DNA of 64,000 bases from Liopterus haemorrhoidalis (Eukaryota; Arthropoda; Insecta; Coleoptera; Dytiscidae), in NCBI GenBank assembly GCA_963971575.1, contig OZ020612.1, positions 68,755,869 through 68,819,868 of the forward strand, written 5' to 3'. The position numbers and the translations under genes are program-made. Positions 37,801 to 46,036 of the stretch are shown here, piece by piece. The first letter of the stretch is position 1. Each line of letters opens with the position of its first letter. Under the pieces are notes generated by a model. The model saw only the letters and a list, made by a program, of their open reading frames with translations. It searched no databases and was not told the origin of the DNA.

Positions 37801-38562
37801 CCAATAGTGACTCTTCAGTTCGTTCTGAAATCATAACTATACAAGGTAAAAGATTAGTAATATAAGCTTTTCCTTTATGTGGACGTATCATATGACAGAG
37901 TTGTGCAAATCTCCACAGTGCTGCTCTTAGCGATCTCACAGAACCATTTTTCTTAATTTCTTTGTGCAGTTCTAGTTGTACTTTTATTATATTACCATTC
38001 ATCATAGCCTTAAAAATAACATAAAATTAATAATGCAACGGACAGCGATTTTTCAAAAAGCGGGATAACGGCTATTCAGCCTAATCAGAAAGCCGGCTAC
38101 CAAATTATCTGGTTTGGCAAGTAATGTGATGATTAACATAACATAAATTTAAATTATTTAAGGCAGAAATTTACTCCACCTTGAGCATTTTATATGAAAA
38201 CTAATTCGAATACTTATGTTTTTACTTACTCTAATAATTCTATTTAAACTCTCATCCGCTACCATTCTCACATCAGACTCTTGATCATCACATAATTGTA
38301 ATAAAATTTCGATCGAAAAACATAATAAATTTTGGAAGTTCGGAGCAATTCTTACACTAGAATTACACATAGCTTCACTTATCACATTGCAATGTAGTAT
38401 TTTATCTTTCTTCCTACAAAAATTATACAAAACATTAAAAATTTTAAAAATATTTACTTAGTATGAGAAATGTCACCTGGCTGTCACATCAGTTGTTTGG
38501 TTAGAATTTATTAAACTCTTTAAAGTGTCTAATGATTTCACTAATTTTTCCTGAGTAGCCAT
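13499..38562 (-). CDS. htt: huntingtin gene, 13 coding exons
   Basis: Orthologue of huntingtin, a very large HEAT-repeat scaffold that works with HAP40 in vesicle transport, autophagy and mitotic spindle orientation. The joined exons give 2868 aa (human about 3140). The N-terminus MATQEKLVKSLDTLKSL matches the human amphipathic N17 helix. There is no polyglutamine or proline-rich tract after it; exon 1 goes straight to the first HEAT region. Stretches close to vertebrate huntingtin occur along the whole length: DDQESDVRMVADESLNRIIR in exon 2, SLRAALWRFAQL in exon 3, [20 protein letters not shown] in exon 7, SLARLPLVNSY-like SLSRLPLVNSY in exon 10, LNDFFPPSEI in exon 12, and SLSNFTQSLPVSMATW in exon 13. 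All 12 junctions keep phase with GT-AG signals. There is no neighbour close enough to suggest shared control. The introns hold most of the transposons in this window. Confidence 0.97.
14090..14495. mobile_element. MITE family A, copy 2
   Basis: Termini CAGTCTGTTCCAAACGG and CCGTTTGGAACAGACTG with TA on both sides, in htt intron 12. It reads in the opposite orientation to copy 1. Confidence 0.9.
14655..15580 (-). mobile_element. DNA element of unassigned family with a partial coding exon
   Basis: Inverted termini AATAGGGGATAGGCAT and ATGCGTATCCCCTATT, about 925 bp, in htt intron 12. It contains one convincing minus-strand coding exon (15152-15278) ending in a GTAAGT donor and nothing recognisable downstream of it, so it looks like an internally deleted copy of a longer, intron-containing transposon. 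Confidence 0.6.
15152..15278 (-). pseudogene. first exon of a TE-linked protein, truncated
   Basis: ATG at 15278 reads MADKDFVRAQSDNLPNIDAF and on to VVSKQT before a GTAAGT donor. The RAQSDNLP..D.FMV pattern recalls the start of a repetitive insect protein family, often carrying a YqaJ-like nuclease domain, that is spread as transposon cargo. That is from memory and tentative. No second exon was found in this copy. Confidence 0.45.
15852..16453. mobile_element. MITE family I, TAA target duplication
   Basis: About 600 bp with termini TACCCTTTTCACACTAGA and TCTAGTATGAAAAGGGTA, TAA duplicated at 15849-15851 and 16454-16456, suggesting PIF/Harbinger-type transposition. Its right end sits eight bases after the htt exon 12 donor. 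A truncated relative is at 60963-61160. Confidence 0.8.
16462..16724 (-). CDS. htt: htt exon 12
   Basis: Residues 2665-2753. MIEKISTIFDRIKKSCPFEV and LNDFFPPSEILTKVIGEFLS match the human C-terminal region. The acceptor at TTTTGAAG is weak, but it is the only one that restores phase with exon 11 (MYTG-T). The donor GTAAGT abuts the end of a MITE that starts at intron position 9. Confidence 0.93.
16879..17130 (+). pseudogene. THAP zinc-finger domain fragment
   Basis: Plus-strand reading MYNTYCCVPMCNSLKRRKPE then SFHLFPL is the start of a THAP C2CH finger. After a TAG stop the domain resumes in another frame as VSPYIKVCSLHFNDSDYKKY, the second half of the domain. THAP domains are typical of P-element-type transposases and their domesticated relatives. 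It is antisense inside htt intron 11 and broken, so taken as a remnant. Confidence 0.75.
17758..17931. mobile_element. MITE family G, copy 1 (uninterrupted)
   Basis: About 174 bp with termini CTGTCTCATTTTGTAATACG and CGTATTACAAATTAAGACGG. Contains AACCAGATCTAGTTTCG, the empty site for the element inserted in copy 2. Confidence 0.75.
18389..19626. mobile_element. family B element, copy 1, interrupted by MITE A
   Basis: Termini TGGTCTATTTCAAAGTAG and TTTGAAATAGACCA with TA on both sides; family G copy 1 gives the empty site with a single TA. About 830 bp without the nested family A copy, matching copy B2 at 54525-55355. No coding capacity seen. Confidence 0.85.
18649..19055. mobile_element. 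MITE family A, copy 3 (innermost of three)
   Basis: Termini CAGTCTGTTTCAAACGC and CCGTTTGGAACAGACTG. The intact B2 copy reads CTCCATG-TA-ATTTG across the insertion point, so the duplicated TA and exact element ends are shown directly. Confidence 0.92.
19815..20134 (-). CDS. htt: htt exon 11
   Basis: Residues 2559-2665. Ends LPGLQLLLTCMYTG, matching human ALGLMLTCMYTG. Acceptor TTTTTTAG, donor GTAAAT, phase 1. Confidence 0.95.
20369..20627. mobile_element. MITE family C, copy 1, long inverted termini
   Basis: 259 bp with TTA on each side; termini GGCCCGGTCTTTCCACC and GGTGGAATAACCGGGCC. The two halves pair over more than 100 bp (TCCAGGTAACTATCTGACAG against CTGTCAGATAGTTACCTGGA). In htt intron 10, beside D copy 1. 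Confidence 0.85.
20646..21690 (+). mobile_element. repeat family D, copy 1, with tRNA-like core
   Basis: About 1.05 kb; starts GTGTAAATTTTCACACATTT and ends with a CAGA microsatellite (21606-21643), then ACCTATAAAACCCTAAAAA. The middle (21073-21127, minus) has pol III-like boxes TAGTCCAGTGG and GTTCGATTATC. The tail resembles the 3' ends of insect LINE/SINE families. Two more copies are at 43768-44849 and 62441-63583. Confidence 0.75.
21790..22002. mobile_element. 213-bp MITE, TAA target duplication
   Basis: Termini AGCTGCATTCCCACCTCTG and AGGTCTGAATGCAGCT with TAA on both sides. The inner halves pair (GGTATGATCGGACATGCTCG with a near-complement). It ends 31 nt inside the htt exon 10 donor. 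Confidence 0.75.
22034..24506 (-). CDS. htt: htt exon 10 (largest exon)
   Basis: A 2473-nt exon, residues about 1735-2558. Starts AVHRNPAASGLFIQAI. It contains SLSRLPLVNSY, PPLPIEFLQEIDVLEEFIFR followed by TLLGWTSRQQFEEMW, and SQFSWMLDMFLNL; all have human equivalents. HEAT repeats of the C-terminal half. Donor GTAATT is weaker than the other donors. Confidence 0.97.
24659..25064. mobile_element. MITE family A, copy 4
   Basis: Standard termini with TA on both sides. E2 has the empty site AGTTTAT-TA-GCAACATAA, here split by the MITE. Confidence 0.93.
25571..25977. mobile_element. MITE family A, copy 5
   Basis: Standard termini with TA on both sides. E2 has the empty site AAATAAA-TA-CATTTATA. 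Same orientation as copy 4 and about 500 bp away in the same host element. Confidence 0.93.
26473..26889 (-). CDS. htt: htt exon 9
   Basis: Residues 1595-1734. LGGAILYCDYMCENISDAEQ and LTWLLVNHIEYIIRLSNEAP match human RRGALILFCDYVCQN and LTWLIVNHI. Acceptor CTTTGTAG, donor GTGAGT. The downstream intron is nearly all one composite TE insertion (24634-26438). Confidence 0.95.
26985..27432. mobile_element. GC-rich imperfect inverted repeat, probable MITE
   Basis: Both ends carry ACGGCGCG-type runs (TACGGCGCGTTGACGGCG near 27000, and GACGGCGCGCTGACGGCGTA near 27400). Clearly richer in GC than its surroundings. In htt intron 8. Ends and target duplication not resolved. Confidence 0.5.
27431..27990. 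repeat. hairpin repeat with arms of about 190 bp
   Basis: GGGAATCGATAATTTTATA at the left is the complement of TATAAAATTATCGATTCCC at the right. The complement continues through CATTAAATTAGCTTTACAAT and AACATAAGTTTTACAAAGTT. In htt intron 8. It looks like a fold-back MITE; the following segment to about 28165 ends CACCCTGTATA, a common repeat end in insects. Confidence 0.7.
28220..29118 (-). CDS. htt: htt exon 8
   Basis: Residues 1296-1595. VLIPRIFQFLVHLSYEKQHS and LSRQ-like WSRQISDIILPLLSQ match vertebrate huntingtin. I used the donor after CATTCAG (GTAAGA). A second in-phase donor, GTATGT, lies 15 nt downstream after TATTCAG, so an end at 28205 adding five residues is possible. Human alignment length favours the first. 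Confidence 0.9.
29160..30228. mobile_element. PIF/Harbinger-type element H1, composite
   Basis: Termini TGTATCATTTTCATG and its complement, with TAA on both sides (29157-29159, 30229-30231). It is one complete copy (29399-30228, similar to H2) plus an extra 239-bp piece of the other end in reverse (29160-29398). A frameshifted remnant of the H2 peptide lies near 29645-29800 (RYEEKRWWVHP). It makes up nearly all of htt intron 7. Confidence 0.8.
30278..30966 (-). CDS. htt: htt exon 7
   Basis: Residues 1067-1295 plus two bases. Contains LLKCLFGTNL, NYIRLFEPMVIKALKQYT and [20 protein letters not shown], the best-conserved central huntingtin block. Acceptor TTTCTAG, donor GTAAGT. Flanked on both sides by introns that each hold one transposon (T2 upstream, H1 downstream). 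Confidence 0.96.
31052..31997 (+). mobile_element. Tc1-like element T2, internally deleted
   Basis: 946 bp, termini CAGTTGTGGCGAACTAATTA and its near complement GTTCGCCACACACTG, TA at the left. The transposase is cut after the first catalytic region. It is most of htt intron 6 and ends 11 nt from the exon 6 donor. Confidence 0.85.
31411..31960 (+). pseudogene. Tc1-like transposase, N-terminal two thirds, broken
   Basis: Starts MGTKKSCAPGMRDAIVKLHL, the first helix-turn-helix of a paired-like DNA-binding domain (YGVIANKLKCSKTMVYNAV), then a second subdomain after RRRRPRKTSE. A TAG near 31812 interrupts it; the frame continues as ISQWKHILWSDETKVNRLES, with the first catalytic Asp in WSDE. The rest of the catalytic core is missing. 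Confidence 0.85.
32009..34143 (-). CDS. htt: htt exon 6 (large; bridges disordered and HEAT regions)
   Basis: A 2135-nt exon, residues about 355-1066. It begins with an acidic, serine-rich low-complexity stretch, which corresponds to the disordered linker that vertebrates cut by caspases. It then enters HEAT repeats: SFLLTGCPSTLVPDKNVRIS, SYGCCEALCVLS and LPNLPAATSLSPIKRRTKSD all have human counterparts. The donor GTAAGAAATAAC runs into a Tc1-like transposon 11 nt into the intron. Confidence 0.95.
34197..35764 (+). mobile_element. Tc1-like element T3, near full length
   Basis: 1568 bp, termini CAGTATTGGCCATAAAGAT and the complement, TA on both sides. A second, inner copy of the terminal motif lies about 178 bp in from each end (near 34374 GGACAAAAATATTGCAACTA; near 35565 the complement of GGACATAAAGATAGCAACTA), an IR/DR layout as in Sleeping Beauty-type elements. 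In htt intron 5. Confidence 0.88.
34481..35500 (+). pseudogene. Tc1-like transposase, frameshifted, catalytic Glu replaced
   Basis: N-terminal part starts MGRSKTVSSEIRNFI at 34481 and is broken by stops and a frameshift; a GRPRK hook between helix-turn-helix modules is still readable. From 34757 the catalytic part is open for 247 codons: VIFSDESKFN (first Asp), HIFQHDNDTKHSS (second Asp), and SQSPDLNPIKNLWE, where the usual NPIENLW has Lys for the catalytic Glu. It cannot be active as read. Confidence 0.9.
35962..36154 (-). CDS. htt: htt exon 5
   Basis: Residues 291-354 plus one base. VYELCLHYISHSDHNVINAA matches the vertebrate HTQHQDHNVVTGAL segment. Donor GTGAGT. The following intron contains the 1.57-kb Tc1-like element at 34197-35764. 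Confidence 0.93.
36440..37040. repeat. tandem repeat of about 140-146 bp with paired GCATGC motifs
   Basis: About four diverged units in htt intron 4. TTTTGCATGCC recurs near 36525, 36663, 36804 and 36950; the last two units are the most alike (TTTTACATTT.ACTAAATAATG). Each unit also carries TGGCATGCA and a poly(A) run. Palindromic GCATGC occurs about twice per unit. Confidence 0.75.
37197..37517 (-). CDS. htt: htt exon 4
   Basis: Residues 184-290. Carries TLLKAFLQN, a SPAIRRTASV HEAT helix, LLVPVNSEHSNYLILGVL and LKGSFGVKRTL, each recognisable in vertebrate huntingtin. Donor GTAAGA, phase 0. The intron downstream holds the GCATGC tandem repeat at 36440-37040. Confidence 0.95.
37730..38008 (-). 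CDS. htt: htt exon 3
   Basis: Residues 91-183. Contains LELHKEIKKNGSVRSLRAAL, matching human huntingtin closely. Acceptor TTTTTAAG, donor GTAAAT, both phase 0. HEAT-repeat helices. Confidence 0.95.
38230..38413 (-). CDS. htt: htt exon 2
   Basis: Residues 29-90. Acceptor TTTGTAG, donor GTAAGT. Contains the first HEAT repeats with the conserved ESDVRMVADESLNRII segment. The last codon before the donor is AGA, phase 0. Confidence 0.95.
38477..38562 (-). CDS. htt: htt exon 1 (start codon, N17-like helix)
   Basis: Codes residues 1-28 plus two bases. The ATG was chosen because the reading matches the conserved huntingtin N-terminus and ends at a GTGACA donor in the right phase. An amphipathic leucine/lysine helix is followed directly by NSNQTTDVTA; the polyQ region of vertebrates is absent. 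Confidence 0.93.
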
Positions 38563-40960
38563 TATTTATATTTTTATATAATATTTATCACAAATTCGCA
38601 CTACACATACTAAACACACACTAAAATATTAAATAAATACGAATAATGGTCAATATTTTGACAGCTATGAAATACATTTTGCTTGCATGGTCCACCAACG
38701 CAGGCGCTCTTTGTGAAATCCCGCACAAATAGCCTGGAATGATTACATCAGGGAAAAATATTAACTTCAATTAAAGCAATACATGACAATCAAGTAATAT
38801 TAATTAATAATTTCTCTGCAAGGTTTTTATTTCCTGTATTTGTTGCGAATATATTCATACATATATTTATGATTTAGAAATCTTACGCGCAACATAAATC
38901 CTTTGTCAAACGTGTTCAATTTTTGCTACCAAACAAATAGCCAAGACCAGTGGCGTAGGCAGGTATAACGCTACCAGCGATCCGTGGCATCCAAAATTTG
39001 GATGCGCGTACTACGGCGGGGATAATTTATGCAAAAAAACATTAAAATATAATTATTATAATTAGGTAAGAGATTAGTATTGAACCACTATACTATCAGA
39101 CTTTCTTCAGAAGGTTTGCTGCTACGCATGCGGATGTCTTCCTTCTGCAAGAATAGTCCACCGAATCTGAGTAACTATTGAAATTTGTCAGTTAAGAACC
39201 TTAACTTACGTATACGTACCTATACATCCCTCGCAGAACAAGTCAATTATTCGACCGCACACATCGTTTCTTCCTTTTACGAACGGCCTTAGAGTCTTTC
39301 AGAGCAAATTAATATGATTAGCTATCGATACAAATGCTCAAACCGTAACAAAAGTTGCCCTATTAACACAAAGATTAGCTTTATTCGTGGATGAAGTTTC
39401 TCAGATTATATACCACGCGCGTGCGCAATATTCCTTTTAAGATTCACGGATGAAATAATTGTTCTAACAAGATGTTTGTTATTCGGGGTAATCTGCGAAC
39501 ATTTATGTAATCTATTCATAGCAAGTCACAAGTGTTTGTAGATTGGAGGTAGAACTACCAATTTGACGCATGTGCGTTGATAGTTTTGTTGAATTTATTT
39601 AATAAACTGAGTTCTCCCACTTAAATTTACTACACCGTGTACGACTGACAGAAAAGAACGTGAAGTGAAGAAACAAGGAAGAATTCGAGTATTAGGTGAG
39701 ATGTATATCCAAGGATGGAAACATTAATGTTGGAAACGATGATGATAGATGTATTTAATAAATCATAATAATAAATAAAAGTATATACAGTAACAACACA
39801 TGACTAGTTTATTTTTTTAAATCAAGTTACATAACAGCTCAATTATATTTACATAAATAAATAGGCAGGCGAAACTAAAAAAACAATTATACATATTTAA
39901 AATGTTTTGTAAACTAAACATTCATTTGTGGGAGCTAAAAAATATACTTAATAAACACAATAAAAATTATCTAATTATTAAACTTTAGCAAATATCTAAA
40001 TTTGCTACTAGTCGGTATATCAGTGACATCTACAAAAATACACATTAATTCTTTTTAATTTACAAATACATATTTTAAATATATATACTTTAATTTTACT
40101 TCAGTGAAGTGTTAGATAACCTAACACATAATTCAAAAAGCCACATACATTTTTTTTTTTTAAATATTTTTAATTTTTTGTAATCCAGTTCTTGTTTTAT
40201 AACATGTTCTCTCAACTGGTACACATATTTTATAAATATATAAATTGTGAAATGATCTGATTATTTATTTTGGCTTGTGTCTATAAGAAAATAGTATACT
40301 CAATAAATACGTCATATTGTGTTGAGAAGCGCAATATATTTGCATTAATATTAGGTATTTAATCATTACATTCTGTACATAACTTTAAGTACAACGGTTA
40401 AAAATTAATTATTACTTTAACTACTCACACCAAAATCAGCTTAAGTTATCGTTGTGGCTTAGTTCTAAACACAGTTTTTTTATCTCTTCGGAGAAGTAAG
40501 GCATATGTCTATACATACATTTACACGCTTTAGGCCTCTATAATTCTATTTTAATAACGATAGATGTTTGTGTGTGCACGTAACAATTTGGTGTGAACAA
40601 AAGTTTTAGCCTTTTTTTCCGCGTTCTGGTTAAATTATTTAAAATTAAAATAAACCCTTTTTCTTTTGCGTTATTTAAAAGATTGGCAATAATGTTTGTG
40701 AAAATCACAAAACAGTACTGAACACGATGAATGACGCACAGTTGTATTCGGCACAAGTTTTAACAATGCAAAATGCCGTTAGAGTTTGTGAATCAATTTG
40801 CTGTTTTTAATGAAGATGTTGTGTCTCACAATGCATGCAAATAGTAGTTTCGATGTTTTAAAACCGGTAATTTGCTGCTAGTAATCCACCACGATCTGGG
40901 CGCCGAGTAGACTTTATTTTATTTTATTTATTTTAAGACACTTCAGCTGCTTGGGTATTA
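38563..40960. other. upstream region of htt, no gene seen
   Basis: Holds the htt promoter presumably just above 38562, but no core element is clear. At 38948 CCAGTGGCGTAGGCAGG looks like one end of a hAT-type MITE whose partner I did not find. 39770-40870 is AT-rich, with no frame or motif that I can name. Confidence 0.5.
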
Positions 40961-41813
40961 TGCCTCATTTTCATGCGGGTGTTGGAAGTGTGGAACAAAA
41001 AAATCAACCAATAGGATCGCTTTATTTTGAAAAAACCCGTACCATGGTATCGTAGGCGCGGTGTCACAAGCGCGGTGTCGCAAGTTCAGAAATTTCAACT
41101 CTAGCGCCGGCCGCACCGGCGAAACCATAGAAACAGATATATTTTTTCGGAATGGTGAGATCTTTAGCGAGAAACTTATATTAATTTCCTAAAAAAAAAA
41201 AAAAATTAAAAAAACGTAAATTGATAAAACGTAAAGCGAAATAGCGACTTTTACAATGTTGTCGGCAGTCATAAAGTTTATTATTATGGATTCAGTTTAA
41301 AATATCTGGTCTGCAGAAATGTCATGCAGTGGGTATACTAATAATACACCCCCAAGTAGGGACCAACAGAATCTTCATTCTAAACTGTGATGTCAAATTT
41401 ATTTCAGTAAAAAAGATTGTGTATTAAATTCTTTTCTTGTAATTGAAGTAACTGTCTGTGTACTTTGTGTCTCATTTCTTGCAACAAGTTAAAATAATCA
41501 CCCTGTTGCCGTCTGTTTTTATATATAGGGCGTACCCACCATTGCTTTTCTTCATATCGCATTAAGTCTAAATATGCATAAAAAAGAGCTAGACGTCTCC
41601 TTCGATTTGACGACATATTTAATGAAATTGAATAACTGTTTACTCCAAACACTTGTATAAACTTTTAGGTTAAATTTGGGTTATATACAAATGTCAAAAC
41701 CGAAAACGCGCCCTTATCACGCCTCCAACCCCACCATGAAATTCGAACTTGTAAATATAACACCACGCCTCTCACCCCTGTCACGCCTTTGACACTACCA
41801 TGAAAATGAGGCA
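40961..41813 (-). mobile_element. PIF/Harbinger-type element H2
   Basis: 853 bp, termini TGCCTCATTTTCATG and CATGAAAATGAGGCA with a perfect TTA duplication (40958-40960, 41814-41816). Carries the start of a transposase-like frame (41404-41652). Related to H1 in htt intron 7. Confidence 0.87.
41404..41652 (-). pseudogene. N-terminal Harbinger transposase-like peptide
   Basis: 82 codons; after a possible start it reads MSSNRRRRLALFYAYLDLMR, then EKQWWVRPIYKNRRQQGDYF, then NLLQEMR. The WWVRPI..RR..GDY..L..E pattern is the start of many PIF/Harbinger (HARBI1-like) transposases. The nuclease domain is absent, so this is an internal deletion product. Confidence 0.65.
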
Positions 41814-41952
41814 TTAGTGTCTGAAATTACTGTGGTTACATAATTGATACATAATTAATATATTGATTGACATTATTAATTTGTGAACTTATATTAGATG
41901 ACGAATATTGGTAGGAAGTTGAGTACGTTATTTGTCATTGTTGAGTCTAGTC

Positions 41953-42450
41953 TTAAGTTGTCTTTAAGGTCTTGTTGTAAATTGTAGTTTGTAAGTTAGT
42001 GTAGAGTTGGCAGTTAATTAGTATGTGGTTAACGGTGAGTTGTTTGTTACATGCCTCACATAGTTTGTTATGTAATCTTGCCATGAGGTGTTCGTGTGTG
42101 TGTCTGGTGTGTCCGATTCTGAGTCTTGTCATTATTACTTGTTCTCGTCTGTTCGTGCCTGAGTTCCAGTTTTGTATGTCGTCCTTAACTGTTCGTAGTT
42201 TGTTGTTGGTAGTTTCGCGCCACTTAGTCAGTCTGCTCGTGTGGAGTTTCGTCTTGATGATCTGTCTTATGTAGGTTTTGTTGGGCAAACTAACTTTAAC
42301 TTGGCCTGTGAAGTTTTCTTGTCCCCGCCGACTTGGTGCCATCGGATCATCTTTCGAGATATGGCCAATAGGCTAATATCTTTTTTCGCGCAGGAATTCC
42401 ATATTATCCGAGAGATTGCTGAATTGTATTTTATATGGTATGAAAACAAA
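41953..42450 (-). pseudogene. non-LTR retrotransposon (jockey-like) C-terminal fragment
   Basis: 41953-42342 reads REQVIMTRLRIGHTRHTHEH, then LCEACNKQLTVNHILINC, the conserved end of jockey/I-type pol after the RNase H region, with a zinc-knuckle-like C..C....HI...C. The preceding 100 bp are open in another frame (to 42449), so the copy is frameshifted and 5'-truncated. Confidence 0.8.
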
Positions 42451-43068
42451 ACGAAAACTCAAGACTAAAACTTGTGCACACTTAATAATTACACATGATA
42501 ACTCTTTAAAAAAAAAAGAAGATACAACTTCATCAACTACGTAATGCTCTAAGTAAAGCTACATTCAGATAGATCTTAGACCTTGATCAAATCATTGTAG
42601 AAAACAAACCAGTACTTATAGAAAACTTGGAATGAAATCGAAATTATATGCGCAGTACAGTGATGAATTTGAGACTAGTCAGTTAATAAGTTCCAGATTA
42701 AAAGATTTTCCAATAGGTCGGCGATAGTGTAGCTCATAAATATTTGTACAACGTTGCCATTGTAGATGTTCTGTATATTTAGGCTAGATAGACGTTTCTA
42801 TAAATTTTCATATTTCTATGGTTTCACGTGGCTTACGTAACAAGTTATGAGTTTTTCGCAAATTTTGTATTATTCCAATGCTGATCAATAAATATGGTAT
42901 GTAAATATTATATTCTATAAACAAAACAGCAACGTGTCCACTACAAGGTACAGAGCGATCAACAAATCTTGACCGTTATGTAATACTTGACAGAAACATT
43001 TAGTTATCAAACTTATTTCCAAGGACATGTGCACATAGGCATACATTCTAGTTTTATTACCTTATACG
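42451..43068. other. AT-rich stretch, nothing recognised
   Basis: No supported frame, repeat or RNA. It separates the LINE fragment from the nested element at 43069. Confidence 0.5.
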
Positions 43069-44936
43069 AATAGACCATATTAGTGTGTCGTCACATACAT
43101 GTGCTGCCATCTGAGAGCTGAGTCCTTTGGAAGTTTTTGAATAGTTGTGACATTACTTTTGTTACCTTAATTATATGAATATCTTCAATTTTGGAGCAAA
43201 AAATATGTATTTTTGATAAGTATATGCTAATATATACAGTCCAGATACTTTATATTATAGAATAATGATTTTATAAATATATAAATAAGGATTCGAAGAT
43301 ATATTTATAGGTTACATTTTTAAATAATATGAAAATCGAAATATCTTTAGTATTTATTTAATTAATACTAAGTAATCATTAATATTTTGTTTTAGAATGC
43401 ATAATGGTGTATTGTTTTCCTCCAAATTGTATACATTACAGCTACATTCTTAATTGCAATTTTTTTGACAGATGAAAATTAAAAACAATGGATAAAATAA
43501 AAACAACATGTTGCTCCTTCAAACCATTTAGATATGGCACACACACTTATTGCTATGTTACTTGCCGTAATAACGATTATTAACGTAAATTTTTCAAAAT
43601 TAACCTGCAAAATAATATTGTTCTGCAAAAATAATGACATATTAAATTATAATGTATAAAATAAGAACTTTAATAAATAAATATTGACTTGTAGTTTTGA
43701 TGTGAAGCATTCTCTTACTTTGAAAACTTAATTTATATTTCCAAAATACAATTTAATAAAAAAATTGATGTGAAGTGTGAATTTTCACACATTTCAGGGT
43801 TTTGCAGGTATTTAGTAAGTGAATGATGATTATTTTGGATGCGAAAACAAATTTTATATTAAAATATTTTTTTTGTTAATTTTAATTCGGACGCCTAATA
43901 CCATTATTTAAGTTTCTAAATATGTGCAGAATTTTTTTTTTTTTTTTTTATATTAGCAATGTTCATTAAGAATTTTAAAAATTGCGCCTATGGCTTCCAT
44001 TGGTTGTTCCGTCCCTCTGATTTCATGTACATTGAAACAGAATTAAATTATAATTTAAACAATTTCCACTGGTTATTAAATTTACGCTTTTAAAAATAAA
44101 ATGCAACATTTGCCAAAATATAACTAGAATTTTGAAAAAATAATTTAAACAATATAAAAATTAAAAAAAAAAACAAAAAATAATATTGTCTCTTCTCCAG
44201 GGTTCGAACCCTTTCGGATCGGGTTACTTGGTTGAAAAATCAGTGGCTAATACCACTACACCAGCACACACGTTCCAGTGTGGCGTGTTACAAAGCTATA
44301 ACTTGTGTACATTATCAGCCAAAAATCACAAAAAATGCGTTTTTCTCCAAAAACATAATCTGATCAAAAATTCCTGTTGTACTATTCCGGTTCACACCAA
44401 TGTACATTACTTAGAATTTTTTCAGATTTTTAATTTAAACCATCTGGGCTACAGGGTGTGGGACAAAAAATTTTTTGCACAATTTTGGCAAAAATCGCTT
44501 CAAAATAATTTATTTTGCAAAAATAAAAATTTGATCGTTAATCCACGTACCAAGGGCTTTCATTTGATACCCTACTCAGAATTATAAAAAAATATTTGTT
44601 TTTTCGATGAGCACATATTTGTTTATATTTTTAGGGGGATATGTTTTTTAGGTGTTTTAGTATTTTTCCTATGTGCGGGTCAAAGAGTTGTATAAGCATG
44701 CCAAATTTCAACTCTCTAGGTTTAGCCGTTTGGCTACAATTTTTACCGAACAGACAGACAGACAGACAGACAGACATACATACAGACAGACAGACGACAA
44801 AATGACGGTATAAGGGTTTTTTGGTCATACCTACAAAACCCTAAAAACAACATGCTAAATTCAAATAAAAGGAATCCAACCGCAAGACTGCAGCACTGAA
44901 TCCCATTTTGTGACGTAGTTACTAATATGGTCTATT
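43069..44936. mobile_element. element F with D copy 2 nested in it
   Basis: Inverted ends AATAGACCATATTAGT and ACTAATATGGTCTATT, with the pairing continuing weakly into a TCGTCACA/TGTGACG block. The 1.08-kb D repeat lies between them. Target duplication unresolved. The outer sequence is AT-rich and non-coding. Confidence 0.5.
43768..44849 (+). mobile_element. repeat family D, copy 2, different tRNA-like core
   Basis: Same flanks as D1 (GTGAATTTTCACACATTTC at the left; CAGA microsatellite 44751-44795 and ACCTACAAAACCCTAAAAA at the right). The core at 44190-44275 (minus) is a different tRNA-like sequence with strong boxes TGGTGTAGTGG and GGTTCGAACCC. Confidence 0.78.
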
Positions 44937-45680
44937 GGGATTTTCAGCTGCGAATTAGAATACAGTTTTGATATTTTTAAACTAATTGTTTACCGTTATG
45001 TAACGGACAAGAAATTATGATCGCACGGTATCTCGTTAATTTCTATTTGAATGTAGCTGAAAGCTCAAATTAATCTTATTGTCATGTGGTGTAAGTAGTT
45101 AAAAGTAATGATAGAAAATAAAGAAACGACTACTAGTTGTACTTAATATCAACACAATTCAAACGTTTTACCCTGCTTGAACTAGTTATTAAAACTGAAA
45201 CAAACTATATATTAATGGATGGATTTATATTTTTGAGCAAATAATTATTTTTCCCATTATGTTTTAATGTCTTGCATGTGATCACACTCAGTTCTATGTT
45301 TGCGAGAGACATGTCTAAATATCTGTTTAGGTTATATGGCACTTACAATTTACAAATATTTTTAAGAGTGCTAAGTGTGATCTTATACAGACATAGCAAG
45401 CTCATGTCTGCAAAAACTACAGACAATTTTTAATCAATTATATTTTTAGATATATTATTCCTTCTTATCGTTATGACCAGATGCAACTATTAAATCACGT
45501 TCAATTGTTAAACTGTACTTTCTTGATTGCAATTTCAACTGTTTTTGTCTTAAAACTAACTTGTTTACAAACCTGTTATTACCTTACTCGTAAACATGAA
45601 CCACTACTTATAAAAACATCCGTTGCACAAATTAAAAAAATATTATAAAGAAATATCACTTTAATATATTCGGTTGTTAC
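44937..45680. other. AT-rich stretch, nothing recognised
   Basis: No gene, repeat or RNA that I can support. Short dyads only. Confidence 0.5.
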
Positions 45681-45910
45681 CAGTGGCGCACCCAGACAGG
45701 GGGCGGGGGACCCCCCCTCCTCAATGAAGAAAGGAAATAAAAATAAAAACACACTAGAAAATTTTAAAAATAGAGATGAGGACCTTTTTTTTAGATCGTC
45801 ACTTGTATTTTAGAAGTGAGGACCTTTTTTTAGGTCATCACTTTATATTTTCATAATTTAAATAATTTTGTCTTCCGCCCCCCCCCCAAACATTCCTGGG
45901 TGCGCCACTG
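45681..45910. mobile_element. hAT-type MITE with 8-bp target duplication
   Basis: 230 bp, termini CAGTGGCGCACCCAGACAGG and CCTGGGTGCGCCACTG. Flanks GTTGTTAC and GTTCTTAC are an 8-bp duplication with one change. A 40-bp internal tandem duplication (GAGGACCTTTTTTTTAGATC / GAGGACCTTTTTTTAGGTC) and G/C homopolymer runs lie inside. Confidence 0.85.
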
Positions 45911-46036
45911 GTTCTTACATAAGTCCGTTGTTTTTTTTTTCACCTTTTCATAATGCCATCAAATGTACTGTCCATTATTTTCTCCACGACCACTATATAA
46001 TTTACCAATTTTGACTACAGAAAGTTAATATTCTAA

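Noticed and set aside
41991..42468. Plus-strand frames of 75-83 codons
   Set aside because: Antisense shadows of the jockey-like fragment.
44631..44828. Cysteine/serine/valine-repeat frame on the minus strand
   Set aside because: Translation of the CAGA microsatellite tail of D copy 2.
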